From NCBI GenBank assembly GCA_026395615.1, contig JAPLYH010000043.1, positions 1 to 26,255 of the forward strand: DNA of 26,255 bases, given 5' to 3'. A model generated the notes under the pieces. That model saw only the letters and a program-made list of their open reading frames with translations, had not been told where the DNA came from and made no database searches. Positions 1 to 7,709 of this stretch are shown here, in pieces; position 1 is the first letter of the stretch, and each line of letters starts with the position of its first letter. The DNA comes from Candidatus Parcubacteria bacterium. Its GTDB lineage: Bacteria; Patescibacteriota; Minisyncoccia; Minisyncoccales; PEYH01. The position numbers were made by a program, and so were the translations under genes.

Positions 1-11
1 TTCCCCACGCG

Positions 12-27
12 CTCACCTATAGGTGAG
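12..27. repeat. Perfect 16-bp palindrome
   Basis: The sequence CTCACCTATAGGTGAG reads identically on both strands. It lies at the left edge of the window, upstream of the structured region before rpsO. With no unpaired loop it is a poor terminator hairpin. It could be a protein-binding dyad or part of a larger element cut off by the window edge. Function is not known. Confidence 0.4.
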
Positions 28-29
28 AA

Positions 30-109
30 AGAAGAAAGGAGTTGCTTCGTTGACAACCGATCCCATTTTTCATGAGCGCTCTTGGCACTGCCTAGAGCCT
101 CTTTCTTTT
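30..109 (+). ncRNA. Candidate three-way-junction RNA upstream of rpsO
   Basis: Hand folding gives three helices. P1 pairs about 30-39 with 100-109 (AAGAAAGG against TCTTTCTT plus flanking pairs, including G-U). P2 pairs GTTG 41-44 with CAAC 54-57. P3 pairs GCTCTTGGC 78-86 with GCCTAGAGC 90-98, with one U-U mismatch and an ACT loop. S15 is known in several phyla to repress its own mRNA through multi-helix leaders, so the position suggests an S15-binding leader. Against this, a promoter at 141-169 would start transcription downstream of the structure. It could instead be the 3' end or terminator of an upstream transcript. No covariation was checked. Confidence 0.3.
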
Positions 110-140
110 CAATTATTTTTAATTAATCTTCACTAAACTG

Positions 141-169
141 TTGCTTTTTAAAAAAAATTCATATACAAT
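141..169 (+). promoter_or_regulatory. rpsO promoter, leaderless type
   Basis: A -35 like TTGCTT (141-146), a 17-bp spacer and a -10 TACAAT (164-169, 5 of 6 consensus bases) precede rpsO. The ATG at 179 begins 10 nt after the -10, so transcription would start at or within a few bases of the start codon. The mRNA would have essentially no 5' UTR, and no Shine-Dalgarno is present. Confidence 0.55.
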
Positions 170-178
170 GTAAAAACT

Positions 179-448
179 ATGCTTACACAACAGGATAAAG
201 AAAAAATTATAAAGAAGCATGAGGTGCATAAAACTGACACTGGTTCTCCAGAAGTCCAATGCGCTCTTTTGACCACGGAAATCAAGCGTCTGTTATTGCA
301 TCTTAAAAAACACCCGAAAGACCTTCATTCAAAGAGAGGGCTTTTACAAATGGTGGCCAAAAGACGAAGGTTATTAAAATATCTTCAGGAAAAAAGCACC
401 AAAAGATATAATAATCTTATCGAAAAAATAGGCCTTAAGAAAAAATGA
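179..448 (+). CDS. rpsO: 30S ribosomal protein S15
   Basis: The 89-residue product matches S15 along its full length. It has the TGSPEVQ segment (about residues 22-28), the HSKRGLL segment (about 50-56) and the basic KRRRLLKYL stretch that contacts 16S rRNA. S15 is a primary binder of the 16S central domain and nucleates platform assembly. The length equals the family norm. The gene is followed by a NYN-domain nuclease-like gene that overlaps its stop codon by 4 nt (ATGA), and then pnp, extending the classical rpsO-pnp pairing. The ATG at 179 is the only reasonable start. It has no Shine-Dalgarno and lies 10 nt below a -10 box, pointing to a leaderless message. Confidence 0.97.
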   Translation: MLTQQDKEKIIKKHEVHKTDTGSPEVQCALLTTEIKRLLLHLKKHPKDLHSKRGLLQMVAKRRRLLKYLQEKSTKRYNNLIEKIGLKKK

Positions 449-954
449 AAAGCCAAAAACATCCCGACCAAAGAGTGGTCATATTAATAGATGCTCAAAA
501 TTTATACTACTCAGCAAAACATCTATACCGCTCCAAGGTAAATTTTGAAGAAGTTCTAAAATTAGCTATAGCAGATCGACTACTTATCAGGGCTTTTGCT
601 TATGTTGTCCAAACAAAAACGGGTGAAGAAAAACCGTTTTTTGAAGCCCTCACTGGACTGGGAATAGAAACGAGAATCAAGCCATTACAAGAATATTATG
701 GTGGCCAAAAAAAGGCGGATTGGGATGTTGGTATAGTAGTAGATGCGATTAGAGCTTCTGCTACCGCTGATGTAATAATTTTGGTTTCGGGTGATGGCGA
801 CTTTATTCCTTTAGTGGAATATTTAAAAAATCAAGGAAAAAGAGTAGAAATAATAGCTTTTGGCCGTTCTACTTCTTCAAAAATAAAAGAAGCGACTGAC
901 GAATTTATAGATCTTGAAAGCGACACAAAAAAATATCTTCTTAAAAAATCGTAA
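445..954 (+). CDS. NYN/LabA-type (DUF88) putative ribonuclease
   Basis: The 169-residue protein is a single NYN (PIN-like) domain. Acidic positions expected for metal binding are visible: D16 in IDAQN with N19, D94 in KKADWDVG, D100, and D117/D119 in SGDGDF. These match the LabA/DUF88 branch, whose members are thought to cut RNA with a divalent metal; the substrate is not known. The start ATG overlaps the rpsO stop codon by 4 nt, so translation is probably coupled, and pnp begins 12 nt after its stop. Placement between a ribosomal protein and an exonuclease suggests RNA processing or decay, for example an endonucleolytic step ahead of PNPase. That role is inferred from context only. Confidence 0.85.
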   Translation: MKSQKHPDQRVVILIDAQNLYYSAKHLYRSKVNFEEVLKLAIADRLLIRAFAYVVQTKTGEEKPFFEALTGLGIETRIKPLQEYYGGQKKADWDVGIVVDAIRASATADVIILVSGDGDFIPLVEYLKNQGKRVEIIAFGRSTSSKIKEATDEFIDLESDTKKYLLKKS

Positions 955-966
955 TCATTTATTATT

Positions 967-3078
967 ATGAAATTCAATAAAGAAATCGGAGGAAAAAATT
1001 TTGAAGTTGAAATAGACACTTTAGCAGAGCAAGCAAATGGAAGCGTTTTTGTGAGAATGGGCGATACTCTCGTTATGGCGGTAGTAACAATGTCCCCCCA
1101 AGATTTGGAGGGATTAGATTTTTTCCCCCTAACAGTTGAATTCCAGGAAAAATTTTACGCTGCAGGTAAAATATTGGGCTCAAGATTTGTGAGGCGTGAA
1201 GGCAAGCCGTCAGAAGAATCAATTCTTACCTCCCGCTTAATTGATAGATGTGTGAGACCATTATTTCCAAATGACTTAAAAAGAGAAGTGCAAATAATTG
1301 TAAGTTGCTATTCTTTTGATGAAGCAAATGACCCCGATATTCCAGGCGTAATGGCTGCTTCTTTAGCTCTTGGAATTTCTGATATTCCTTGGAACGGCCC
1401 AATTGCTCCAATAAGAATAGCTAATGTTGATAATAATCTTTTGCCGAATCCTAATTATGAAGAAAGGGGGAAAGAATATTTTGAAATAATGTTAAGCGCA
1501 GCTAAACAAGAAAAGGACATTATCATCAATATGATTGAAGCCCAAGCAAAAGAAGCAAAAGAAGATGAAATTTTAAAAGCTGCTGAATTTGCTCAAAAAT
1601 ATTTGGGAGAAATCCTGGATTTTCAAAAAGAAATTATCGCTAAAGCAGGAAAGCCTAAAATTGAAATTAAAAAAGAGGCGACCGATGAAATAGATGCTAA
1701 ATTGAGAGAAGTTTTTTCAAAACGATTGGAAGACGCAATGGTTCAGCCATTATCATTGGAAAACAAGAGGAATATGGAATCTCTCCAGAATGAAATTTTG
1801 GATTTTGCAAAAGAAAATTTCGGCGAAGATAAGGTGAATCTGGCTAAAAGTTTTATTGAAGAAGAGCTTACAGAAATTCTCCATCGATTAATTCTTGAAA
1901 AAGGAAAAAGGCCTGATGCTAGAAAACTTGACGAAATAAGAAAGATTGACTCAATGATTGAAATTTTTCCAAGAACCCATGGTTCAGCGGTTTTTATTCG
2001 CGGAACCACGAAAGCATTATCTATTGTTACCCTCGGCTCTCCGGGTGACCAACTTTTGGTTGAAGGAATGGAAACCAGCGGGAAACAAAGATTTATGCAT
2101 CACTATAATTTCCCTCCTTATTGCTCCGGAGAAATAAAACCATTGCGAGGTCCCGGCAGAAGGGAAATCGGACATGGTATGCTTGCCGAAAAAGCCTTAC
2201 TTCCTCTTATTCCCAAATTTGAAGATTTTCCTTATACTATAAGAATAGTGACAGAAATTCTTTCTTCAAACGGATCCACTTCAATGGCTTCAGTAAGCGC
2301 TGCCTCTCTGGCTTTAATGGATGCAGGGGTGCCAATCAAAAATCCTGCAGCAGGAATTGCTGTCGGTTTGATTAAATCTGAAAATGATTATCGTCTTTTA
2401 ACGGATATTCAGGGACCAGAAGACCATTTCGGAGATATGGATTTTAAGGTTGCCGGAACTGTTGAGGGGATTACAGCAATCCAAATGGATGTTAAAATAA
2501 ATGGTATAGATCTTAAAATAATGGAAGAGGCGCTAGAAAGAGCAAGAGTGGCCAGAGAACAGATAATAAAAACTATTCAAAAGACGCTTGCCAGGCCGAA
2601 ATCAAATCTATCTCAATATGCTCCAAAAATTTTCAGAATTAAAATTAATCCTGATAAAATAGGAGCTGTTATTGGGACAGGAGGAAAAATAATCAATGAA
2701 ATTATAGACATATGTGGAGTCGCTATAGATATAGAAGACGATGGCAACATATTTATTTCTGCAGAATCGGAAGAAGCAGCCCAAAAAGCCATTAGCTGGA
2801 TAGACGGACTCACTCATGAAGTTGTTGTGGGTGAAATGTTTCAAGGCAAAGTTGTAAAGATTCTTGATTTTGGCGCCTTCGTAGAAATATTGCCAGGTAA
2901 AGATGGTTTAGTTCATATATCAGAACTAGAACCGTTCAGAGTTAATAAGGTAGAAGACGTTGTTAAGGTTGGAGATATAATACCTGTAAAAGTTATTTCT
3001 GTTGACGACCAAGGAAGAATCAGTCTCTCCAAAAAGCAAGCCCAAGCCAAAGAAGGAGGGAAGAAACAAGAAGAATAA
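967..3078 (+). CDS. pnp: Polyribonucleotide nucleotidyltransferase (PNPase)
   Basis: The 703-residue protein has the full PNPase order. The first RNase PH-like domain contains FVRREGKPSEE (about residues 74-84). An all-helical linker follows. The second RNase PH domain contains GPGRREIGHG (about 395-404), the serine-rich GSTSMASVSA (about 436) and the catalytic-region aspartates in DHFGDMDF (about 485-492). A KH domain with GTGG (about 570) and a C-terminal S1 domain starting near residue 623 (GKVVKILDFGAFVEI) complete it. PNPase degrades RNA 3' to 5' by phosphorolysis, or adds tails in reverse, as a trimer. It is third in the rpsO operon. The ATG at 967 has no Shine-Dalgarno upstream. Confidence 0.97.
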   Translation: MKFNKEIGGKNFEVEIDTLAEQANGSVFVRMGDTLVMAVVTMSPQDLEGLDFFPLTVEFQEKFYAAGKILGSRFVRREGKPSEESILTSRLIDRCVRPLFPNDLKREVQIIVSCYSFDEANDPDIPGVMAASLALGISDIPWNGPIAPIRIANVDNNLLPNPNYEERGKEYFEIMLSAAKQEKDIIINMIEAQAKEAKEDEILKAAEFAQKYLGEILDFQKEIIAKAGKPKIEIKKEATDEIDAKLREVFSKRLEDAMVQPLSLENKRNMESLQNEILDFAKENFGEDKVNLAKSFIEEELTEILHRLILEKGKRPDARKLDEIRKIDSMIEIFPRTHGSAVFIRGTTKALSIVTLGSPGDQLLVEGMETSGKQRFMHHYNFPPYCSGEIKPLRGPGRREIGHGMLAEKALLPLIPKFEDFPYTIRIVTEILSSNGSTSMASVSAASLALMDAGVPIKNPAAGIAVGLIKSENDYRLLTDIQGPEDHFGDMDFKVAGTVEGITAIQMDVKINGIDLKIMEEALERARVAREQIIKTIQKTLARPKSNLSQYAPKIFRIKINPDKIGAVIGTGGKIINEIIDICGVAIDIEDDGNIFISAESEEAAQKAISWIDGLTHEVVVGEMFQGKVVKILDFGAFVEILPGKDGLVHISELEPFRVNKVEDVVKVGDIIPVKVISVDDQGRISLSKKQAQAKEGGKKQEE

Positions 3079-3172
3079 TTTACATTGGGCACGAGATGTT
3101 ATCACTCAGCCCCCAATCTCATTTAAAAAATTCCGGCCTTATTTATTAAATTAGGTAATTTTTTATTTCCTC

Positions 3173-5689
3173 ATGGCAGAATCAAGTTCAGAAAAACTTA
3201 ATATTCCACCTGAAGCTATCAGGACGATGAAAAAAGATCTTGCGGGCATTACCCGAGGCGAGTGGGATTTAACTTTGGCAGAGGCAGAAATACAAGATTT
3301 ACTCCAGCAATTCCGTCAAAGACAAAAAGAATTAGAAGCACAACAAATACGAGAACAACAAGCCCCGAAACCTCAAGAAAAAAAGCCTGAACCTCCAATA
3401 GAGAAATTACCGGAAAAAACAGAAGAGGAAATTTCGCCAGAAAAACAGGAAATAATAAAAAAGGAGCCGGAAAAAGAACCGGGAATGGCGAAAATTTCTG
3501 GTAAAGACAAAATAACAATGGAGGAAATAAGAAGACGCGCCAGAAAAAGAGAGGAAATTGTAAATCAACGAATGGAAAAAGAGGGATTTAAAAAAGCGCT
3601 TGAATCAGAAGAAAAAGCAGAAGCCGAAACAAAAGCAAAAACTGAAAAAGAGCTCAGGGAAAAGTTAGAATGGTTACAAAGAGCGCTCCAAGAAATTCCC
3701 GCCGAAAAAATTCCTTTAGAGGAAAATCAAAGCTATTTCTTAAAAGAACAGGCAAGGATAGAAAAAGACCTAGAGCCGATATTGGAAAGTGAAAAGAAAA
3801 TAGAAGAAAATATAAAATTCATTGAGGGGATTGAAAAAACTGCCATTACGCCAAGACAAAAAAAGAAAGCGGAGCAAGAAAGACAATTAGCGGAGCAAGA
3901 AAGAGAAACTATTGAAAAACAAAGATGGGATTATGAGCAAAAAAAATTCCAAATTGAAAAACAGTTAAAGGAAATAGAATTTGGCTTTAATCAAATAGCT
4001 CAAAAAGAGGCTAAAATAAAACAAGAAATTGACTTGGTTAATCAAGAATTAGAAAAGATAGACAAGGCAAAAGAACGAGAAGAAATAGAAATAAAAATTG
4101 GACAATTGGCAAAAGAAAAACAGGAAAATGATACCTTAAAGTCAAATATTTTGACACAAAGGAAAGAGATAGAGGAAAAGCTTGCCGAGGTTATGATGCG
4201 AGAGCAAAAACTGGAAAAAGAATTAAGCTATATTGGAGAAGAAGAGCGTTTATCAAGCGAAACAGATAAACAAAGAGTAGAACAAGAAAGGTGGAAATTA
4301 GAAAAAACCCGTTCGGATATAGAAAAAGAAAGATGGTTAGTGGAAGAAGATAAAACAAAAATACGGCTTGAAGAAAACCGCATAAATGTACGGTATGAAA
4401 AAATATTAGAACAAGAAAACCAATATAGAAAAAGAATTCAGGATATTAATCAAATTTTAGGAATAATTGTTCCTAAAGAAATTCTTGAACCAAGACAAAA
4501 GCAAGAACCAGCTCTCAAGCTTCAGGAAGAACCAATACAAAAGGATGAATACAGAGAGGAAAAACCGGCAGCCGAAAGATTAAAAGACGAAAGAACCCCC
4601 TCTCCTGTAAAAATAGACGATTCGGTACAGATAAATGCAGAAGAACCAATAAATGCGGAAGAACCAATCAAAAAGAAAAGCGGTCCAGGCGAGGAAACCG
4701 AACAAGAAAAAGCCAAAGAAGAATTGGCAAAAATTGAAGCTAAGCAAAGAAGAGAAGAATTATTAAAAAAACTAAGAGAAGTTAGGGAAAGAGAGGCACA
4801 GAATAAAGAAAAACAACTTCTCCAAAGAATTAGACAAGGAGCTTCTCCTGAAACACCTGGACAAGAACCATCTGCGCAGGCCCCATTACAACATCCGCCT
4901 TTTATGAACCTTCCTTCTGAGCGAGATGTTAAAAAATCTAAGTTGCGATTATTTCTTATAATAGCCGCTGTAGTGGTTATAATCGGCATTGTTGGATTCT
5001 GGTATTGGTATGTAAAAATAAGACCTGAAGGAGCATCTCCTTCTCCAACTCCCCCAATATCAACACCCACCCCGACCAATAATACGCCTAATAGCACGAC
5101 AACAGAACCGCTAATAACGCCCTCTAGTTTAATTCAAGTAAACACTACTTTTCCTTTAAAGGCAGCCAATCAAGATGAAATATTATTAATAATACAGCAG
5201 ATCCTAAAAAACACTCTCATTGAAAAAAATGCCTTTTCAAGAATTCTGATGGAAAATACGGCTAATAATAAATACTTTCCATTAGCTGATATTCTTACTT
5301 CTTTAAAATATGCTCCTCCTTCAACTCTTTTTGACCAAATAGAGGGCGACTCTACTCTATTTGTTTTCCCGGCAGAAGGTTATTCGGCTTTAGGTTTTGT
5401 TTCTAAAATCGCTACCAGTTCTAGCGGTAATAATATTATGACAATAATGAAATCTTGGGAACCAAATTTAATTAATGATACTAGAAAATTCGGAACATTA
5501 TTAGGGAAAACAAATATGGCGCCTATTGCAAATTTTCAACAAAGCAATTATAAAAATAATGTCATTCGCATTTTAACATTAACTCCAGCTCCTGACTGTT
5601 TTGGAGTTTGCTATGCTGTTGCTAATAATAAATTTTATTTTGCAACTTGTTGTAAACCAATAACTAATTTAATTGATAGTTCTCAATGA
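3173..5689 (+). CDS. Large coiled-coil single-pass membrane protein, unknown function
   Basis: The family is not recognised. The 838-residue product has a short N-terminal helical segment and then a very long K/E/Q-rich coiled coil (about 120-430). A P/E-rich stretch with a tandem NAEEPI duplication (about 485-500) and a further helix follow. One clear transmembrane segment lies at about 590-612 (LFLIIAAVVVIIGIVGFWYW). After a Pro/Ser/Thr linker (about 616-645), a C-terminal domain of about 185 residues ends in a Cys-rich segment (DCFGVCYAV, ATCC). With no signal peptide, the likely topology is a cytoplasmic coiled coil and an external C-terminal domain. It is followed at 7 nt by a DksA-like gene. 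It might link an intracellular structure to the envelope, which is inference only. Confidence 0.8.
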   Translation: MAESSSEKLNIPPEAIRTMKKDLAGITRGEWDLTLAEAEIQDLLQQFRQRQKELEAQQIREQQAPKPQEKKPEPPIEKLPEKTEEEISPEKQEIIKKEPEKEPGMAKISGKDKITMEEIRRRARKREEIVNQRMEKEGFKKALESEEKAEAETKAKTEKELREKLEWLQRALQEIPAEKIPLEENQSYFLKEQARIEKDLEPILESEKKIEENIKFIEGIEKTAITPRQKKKAEQERQLAEQERETIEKQRWDYEQKKFQIEKQLKEIEFGFNQIAQKEAKIKQEIDLVNQELEKIDKAKEREEIEIKIGQLAKEKQENDTLKSNILTQRKEIEEKLAEVMMREQKLEKELSYIGEEERLSSETDKQRVEQERWKLEKTRSDIEKERWLVEEDKTKIRLEENRINVRYEKILEQENQYRKRIQDINQILGIIVPKEILEPRQKQEPALKLQEEPIQKDEYREEKPAAERLKDERTPSPVKIDDSVQINAEEPINAEEPIKKKSGPGEETEQEKAKEELAKIEAKQRREELLKKLREVREREAQNKEKQLLQRIRQGASPETPGQEPSAQAPLQHPPFMNLPSERDVKKSKLRLFLIIAAVVVIIGIVGFWYWYVKIRPEGASPSPTPPISTPTPTNNTPNSTTTEPLITPSSLIQVNTTFPLKAANQDEILLIIQQILKNTLIEKNAFSRILMENTANNKYFPLADILTSLKYAPPSTLFDQIEGDSTLFVFPAEGYSALGFVSKIATSSSGNNIMTIMKSWEPNLINDTRKFGTLLGKTNMAPIANFQQSNYKNNVIRILTLTPAPDCFGVCYAVANNKFYFATCCKPITNLIDSSQ

Positions 5690-5696
5690 TAAAAAA

Positions 5697-6074
5697 ATGA
5701 AAAAAGAATTTATAGAACAACAAAGGATAAGACTTGAGGAAAATAAAAAAGCTCTCCAAAAGGAGCTAAGTCTTTTTGCTGAGAAAGATGAAAAAATAAA
5801 AGGGAATTGGAAATCGACTTTCCCTGATTTTGATAGCTCGGAGACCGGCGGGTCAAAACTTGAAATTGCCCAGGACGAAGTGGAAGAATATCTAAACCGA
5901 TTACCTGTAGAGCACTCTATGGAAATTAAGTTACAAAATATAGATTTAGCATTAGCGAAAATAAAAAAGGGTACTTATGGAAAATGCGATAAATGCGGAA
6001 AAAGCATTTCCTTAGATCGGCTTGAGGCCTGTCCAGAAGCTCAGTTTTGCGTTGACTGCAACGGCAAATCATAA
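5697..6074 (+). CDS. TraR/DksA-family C4 zinc-finger protein
   Basis: Starting at ATG 5697 the protein has 125 residues. An N-terminal coiled-coil hairpin (about 1-90) is followed by a zinc finger with C97-x2-C100, a 17-residue gap and C118-x2-C121, the DksA/TraR signature. Such proteins enter the RNA polymerase secondary channel and modulate promoters, often with ppGpp. An in-frame TTG at 5673 would add eight residues and overlap the previous gene. The ATG, 7 nt past the upstream stop, gives the usual MKKE-type start and is preferred. An additional cysteine (C112) lies inside the finger. A terminator follows at 6101-6121, so this closes the unit begun by the coiled-coil gene. Confidence 0.85.
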   Translation: MKKEFIEQQRIRLEENKKALQKELSLFAEKDEKIKGNWKSTFPDFDSSETGGSKLEIAQDEVEEYLNRLPVEHSMEIKLQNIDLALAKIKKGTYGKCDKCGKSISLDRLEACPEAQFCVDCNGKS

Positions 6075-6100
6075 TCACTACCTAATATATAATCGCCAAT

Positions 6101-6121
6101 AAAACCCAGAAATGGGTTTTT
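6101..6121 (+). terminator. Intrinsic terminator with GAAA loop
   Basis: AAAACCCA (6101-6108) pairs with TGGGTTTT (6113-6120) around a GAAA tetraloop, and the stem runs into a T-tract. It sits 26 nt after the DksA-like stop codon and just ahead of the comM promoter, separating two transcription units. Confidence 0.75.
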
Positions 6122-6139
6122 GGTTTGGAGAAAATAGGA

Positions 6140-6145
6140 TACAAT
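6140..6145 (+). promoter_or_regulatory. comM -10 box, leaderless type
   Basis: TACAAT lies exactly 10 nt before the ATG at 6156, the same box and spacing as at rpsO. A -35 is not clear; the region 17 bp upstream is only T-rich. Transcription would start at about the start codon. Confidence 0.45.
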
Positions 6146-6155
6146 ATAAAACATT

Positions 6156-7703
6156 ATGAGTTGTAAAATATTCTCCGGAGCTGTGATCGGATTAGATACT
6201 CAAATCATTGAAGTTGAATCAGATATTTCCTACGGGTTGAGGAGTTTTGATATTGTGGGACTGGGGGATAAGGCGGTAGAAGAATCAAAGGAAAGAATAA
6301 AATCAGCTATAAAATCTTGCGGACTTCACCCGCCATTTTCAAAACCAGAAAAAATCATTATTAATCTCGCGCCAGCTGACCTTAAAAAAGAAGGTTCTCT
6401 TTATGATTTGCCGATTGCTCTCGTTTATCTTATTAAAAGCAAACAGATAAATATAGTTCCGGATGGAAAAATATTTGCTGGCGAATTATCTTTAGATGGA
6501 ATCTTGCGCCCTATTAAAGGAGCTCTATCTCTTGCCTTAAAAGCAGATGAAGCGAAATTTTCAGAATTAATATTACCGATTGAAAATGTCAAAGAAGCTG
6601 CCTTAATACAAATCAACACCAATAAAAATAATTTAAAAATAATCGGGGTTAATTCTTTGCAAACAGCAATAAATTATCTTGAAGGAAGAATAGTCATAGA
6701 ACCAGCTATCCTGAATATGGATGAAATAATAAAAAACGATGATTACAGAATCGGACTGGATTGGGTAAAAGGACAAGAGCATGCTAAAAGAGCTTTGATA
6801 ATCGCCGCTGCTGGAGGGCACAACCTTCTGCTTATTGGACCACCTGGCGGAGGGAAAAGTTTATTAGCAAAATCATTGCCATCAATCCTACCCGACCTAT
6901 CTTCTGAAGAAATGCTTGAAATTACAAAAATCTACAGCAGCGCAGGATTACTTTCAAAAGAAATGCCGATTGTAACAAAAAGACCGTTTCGCGCAGCTCA
7001 TCATACCGCTTCTAAGGTATCAATTATTGGCGGCGGAAATCCTGTTCGGCCGGGCGAAATTACTCTTGCCCATAGAGGGATTTTATTTCTGGATGAATTC
7101 CCTGAATTCAATAAAGACGTGATAGAAGCCCTCAGGCAACCATTAGAGGACGGATATATTACTGTAATGCGAGCTGTTCAAAGAATTACTTTTCCTTGCC
7201 ATTTTAGCTTGATAGCGGCTGCTAATCCTTGCCCTTGTGGTCATCTAAATGACCCTAATAAACCTTGCTCTTGTAATCCATCTCAAATAGCAAAATATAA
7301 ACGAAAACTTTCAGGGCCAATAATAGACAGGATAGATATGGTAGTAGAATTACCCCAAGTGGAATTTGAAAAACTAATTGCTCCTGAAAACAATCAAGAA
7401 ACTATTGAAGCAAAAACTAATATAAAAGAAGCGCGGGAGAGACAATATGAGCGGTTCCGAGAAAATAAAATACTGACAAATAGCGAAATGGAAATATTGG
7501 AAATAAAAAAATACTGCCAAATAGATTCAATAGCCAATAATATCCTTCGAAGTTATGTTAATTCCGGCAAGCTATCTGCCCGAGGCTATCATCGGGTATT
7601 AAAAATAGCCCGCACTATTGCGGACTTAGATGGAAACGAAGAAATTATTCTTGAGAACTTGCACGAGGCGCTAATGTATCGCCTCTCTGACTCGCTTATA
7701 TAA
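6156..7703 (+). CDS. comM: ComM/YifB-like AAA+ ATPase (Mg-chelatase family)
   Basis: The 515-residue protein begins with a Lon-type S5 fold domain (about 1-180; SFDIVGLGDKAVEESKERI, NLAPADLKKEGSLYDLP). The Mg-chelatase AAA+ module follows, with Walker A GPPGGGKS (about 228-235) and Walker B ILFLDEFPEF (about 309-318). Next come the Cys-rich insert ANPCPCGHLNDPNKPCSC (about 355-372) and a C-terminal lid with SARGYHRVLKIARTIADL. ComM in other bacteria is a hexameric helicase that promotes branch migration of incoming DNA in natural transformation. Length and order are normal for the family. No Shine-Dalgarno is present. The gene converges on the M23 peptidase gene with only 6 bp between stop codons and no visible terminator. 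Confidence 0.93.
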   Translation: MSCKIFSGAVIGLDTQIIEVESDISYGLRSFDIVGLGDKAVEESKERIKSAIKSCGLHPPFSKPEKIIINLAPADLKKEGSLYDLPIALVYLIKSKQINIVPDGKIFAGELSLDGILRPIKGALSLALKADEAKFSELILPIENVKEAALIQINTNKNNLKIIGVNSLQTAINYLEGRIVIEPAILNMDEIIKNDDYRIGLDWVKGQEHAKRALIIAAAGGHNLLLIGPPGGGKSLLAKSLPSILPDLSSEEMLEITKIYSSAGLLSKEMPIVTKRPFRAAHHTASKVSIIGGGNPVRPGEITLAHRGILFLDEFPEFNKDVIEALRQPLEDGYITVMRAVQRITFPCHFSLIAAANPCPCGHLNDPNKPCSCNPSQIAKYKRKLSGPIIDRIDMVVELPQVEFEKLIAPENNQETIEAKTNIKEARERQYERFRENKILTNSEMEILEIKKYCQIDSIANNILRSYVNSGKLSARGYHRVLKIARTIADLDGNEEIILENLHEALMYRLSDSLI

Positions 7704-7709
7704 TGTATC

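Noticed and set aside
3082..3124. Possible terminator after pnp (ATTGGGC with GCCCCCAAT)
   Set aside because: The loop is long, the pairing has unpaired bases and no T-tract follows directly. The evidence is too weak to call.
4522..5097. A 191-codon open frame on the minus strand
   Set aside because: It lies entirely antisense to the coiled-coil gene and is rich in Ser/Leu/Phe, as expected from the complement of K/E-rich codons. It has no domain signature.
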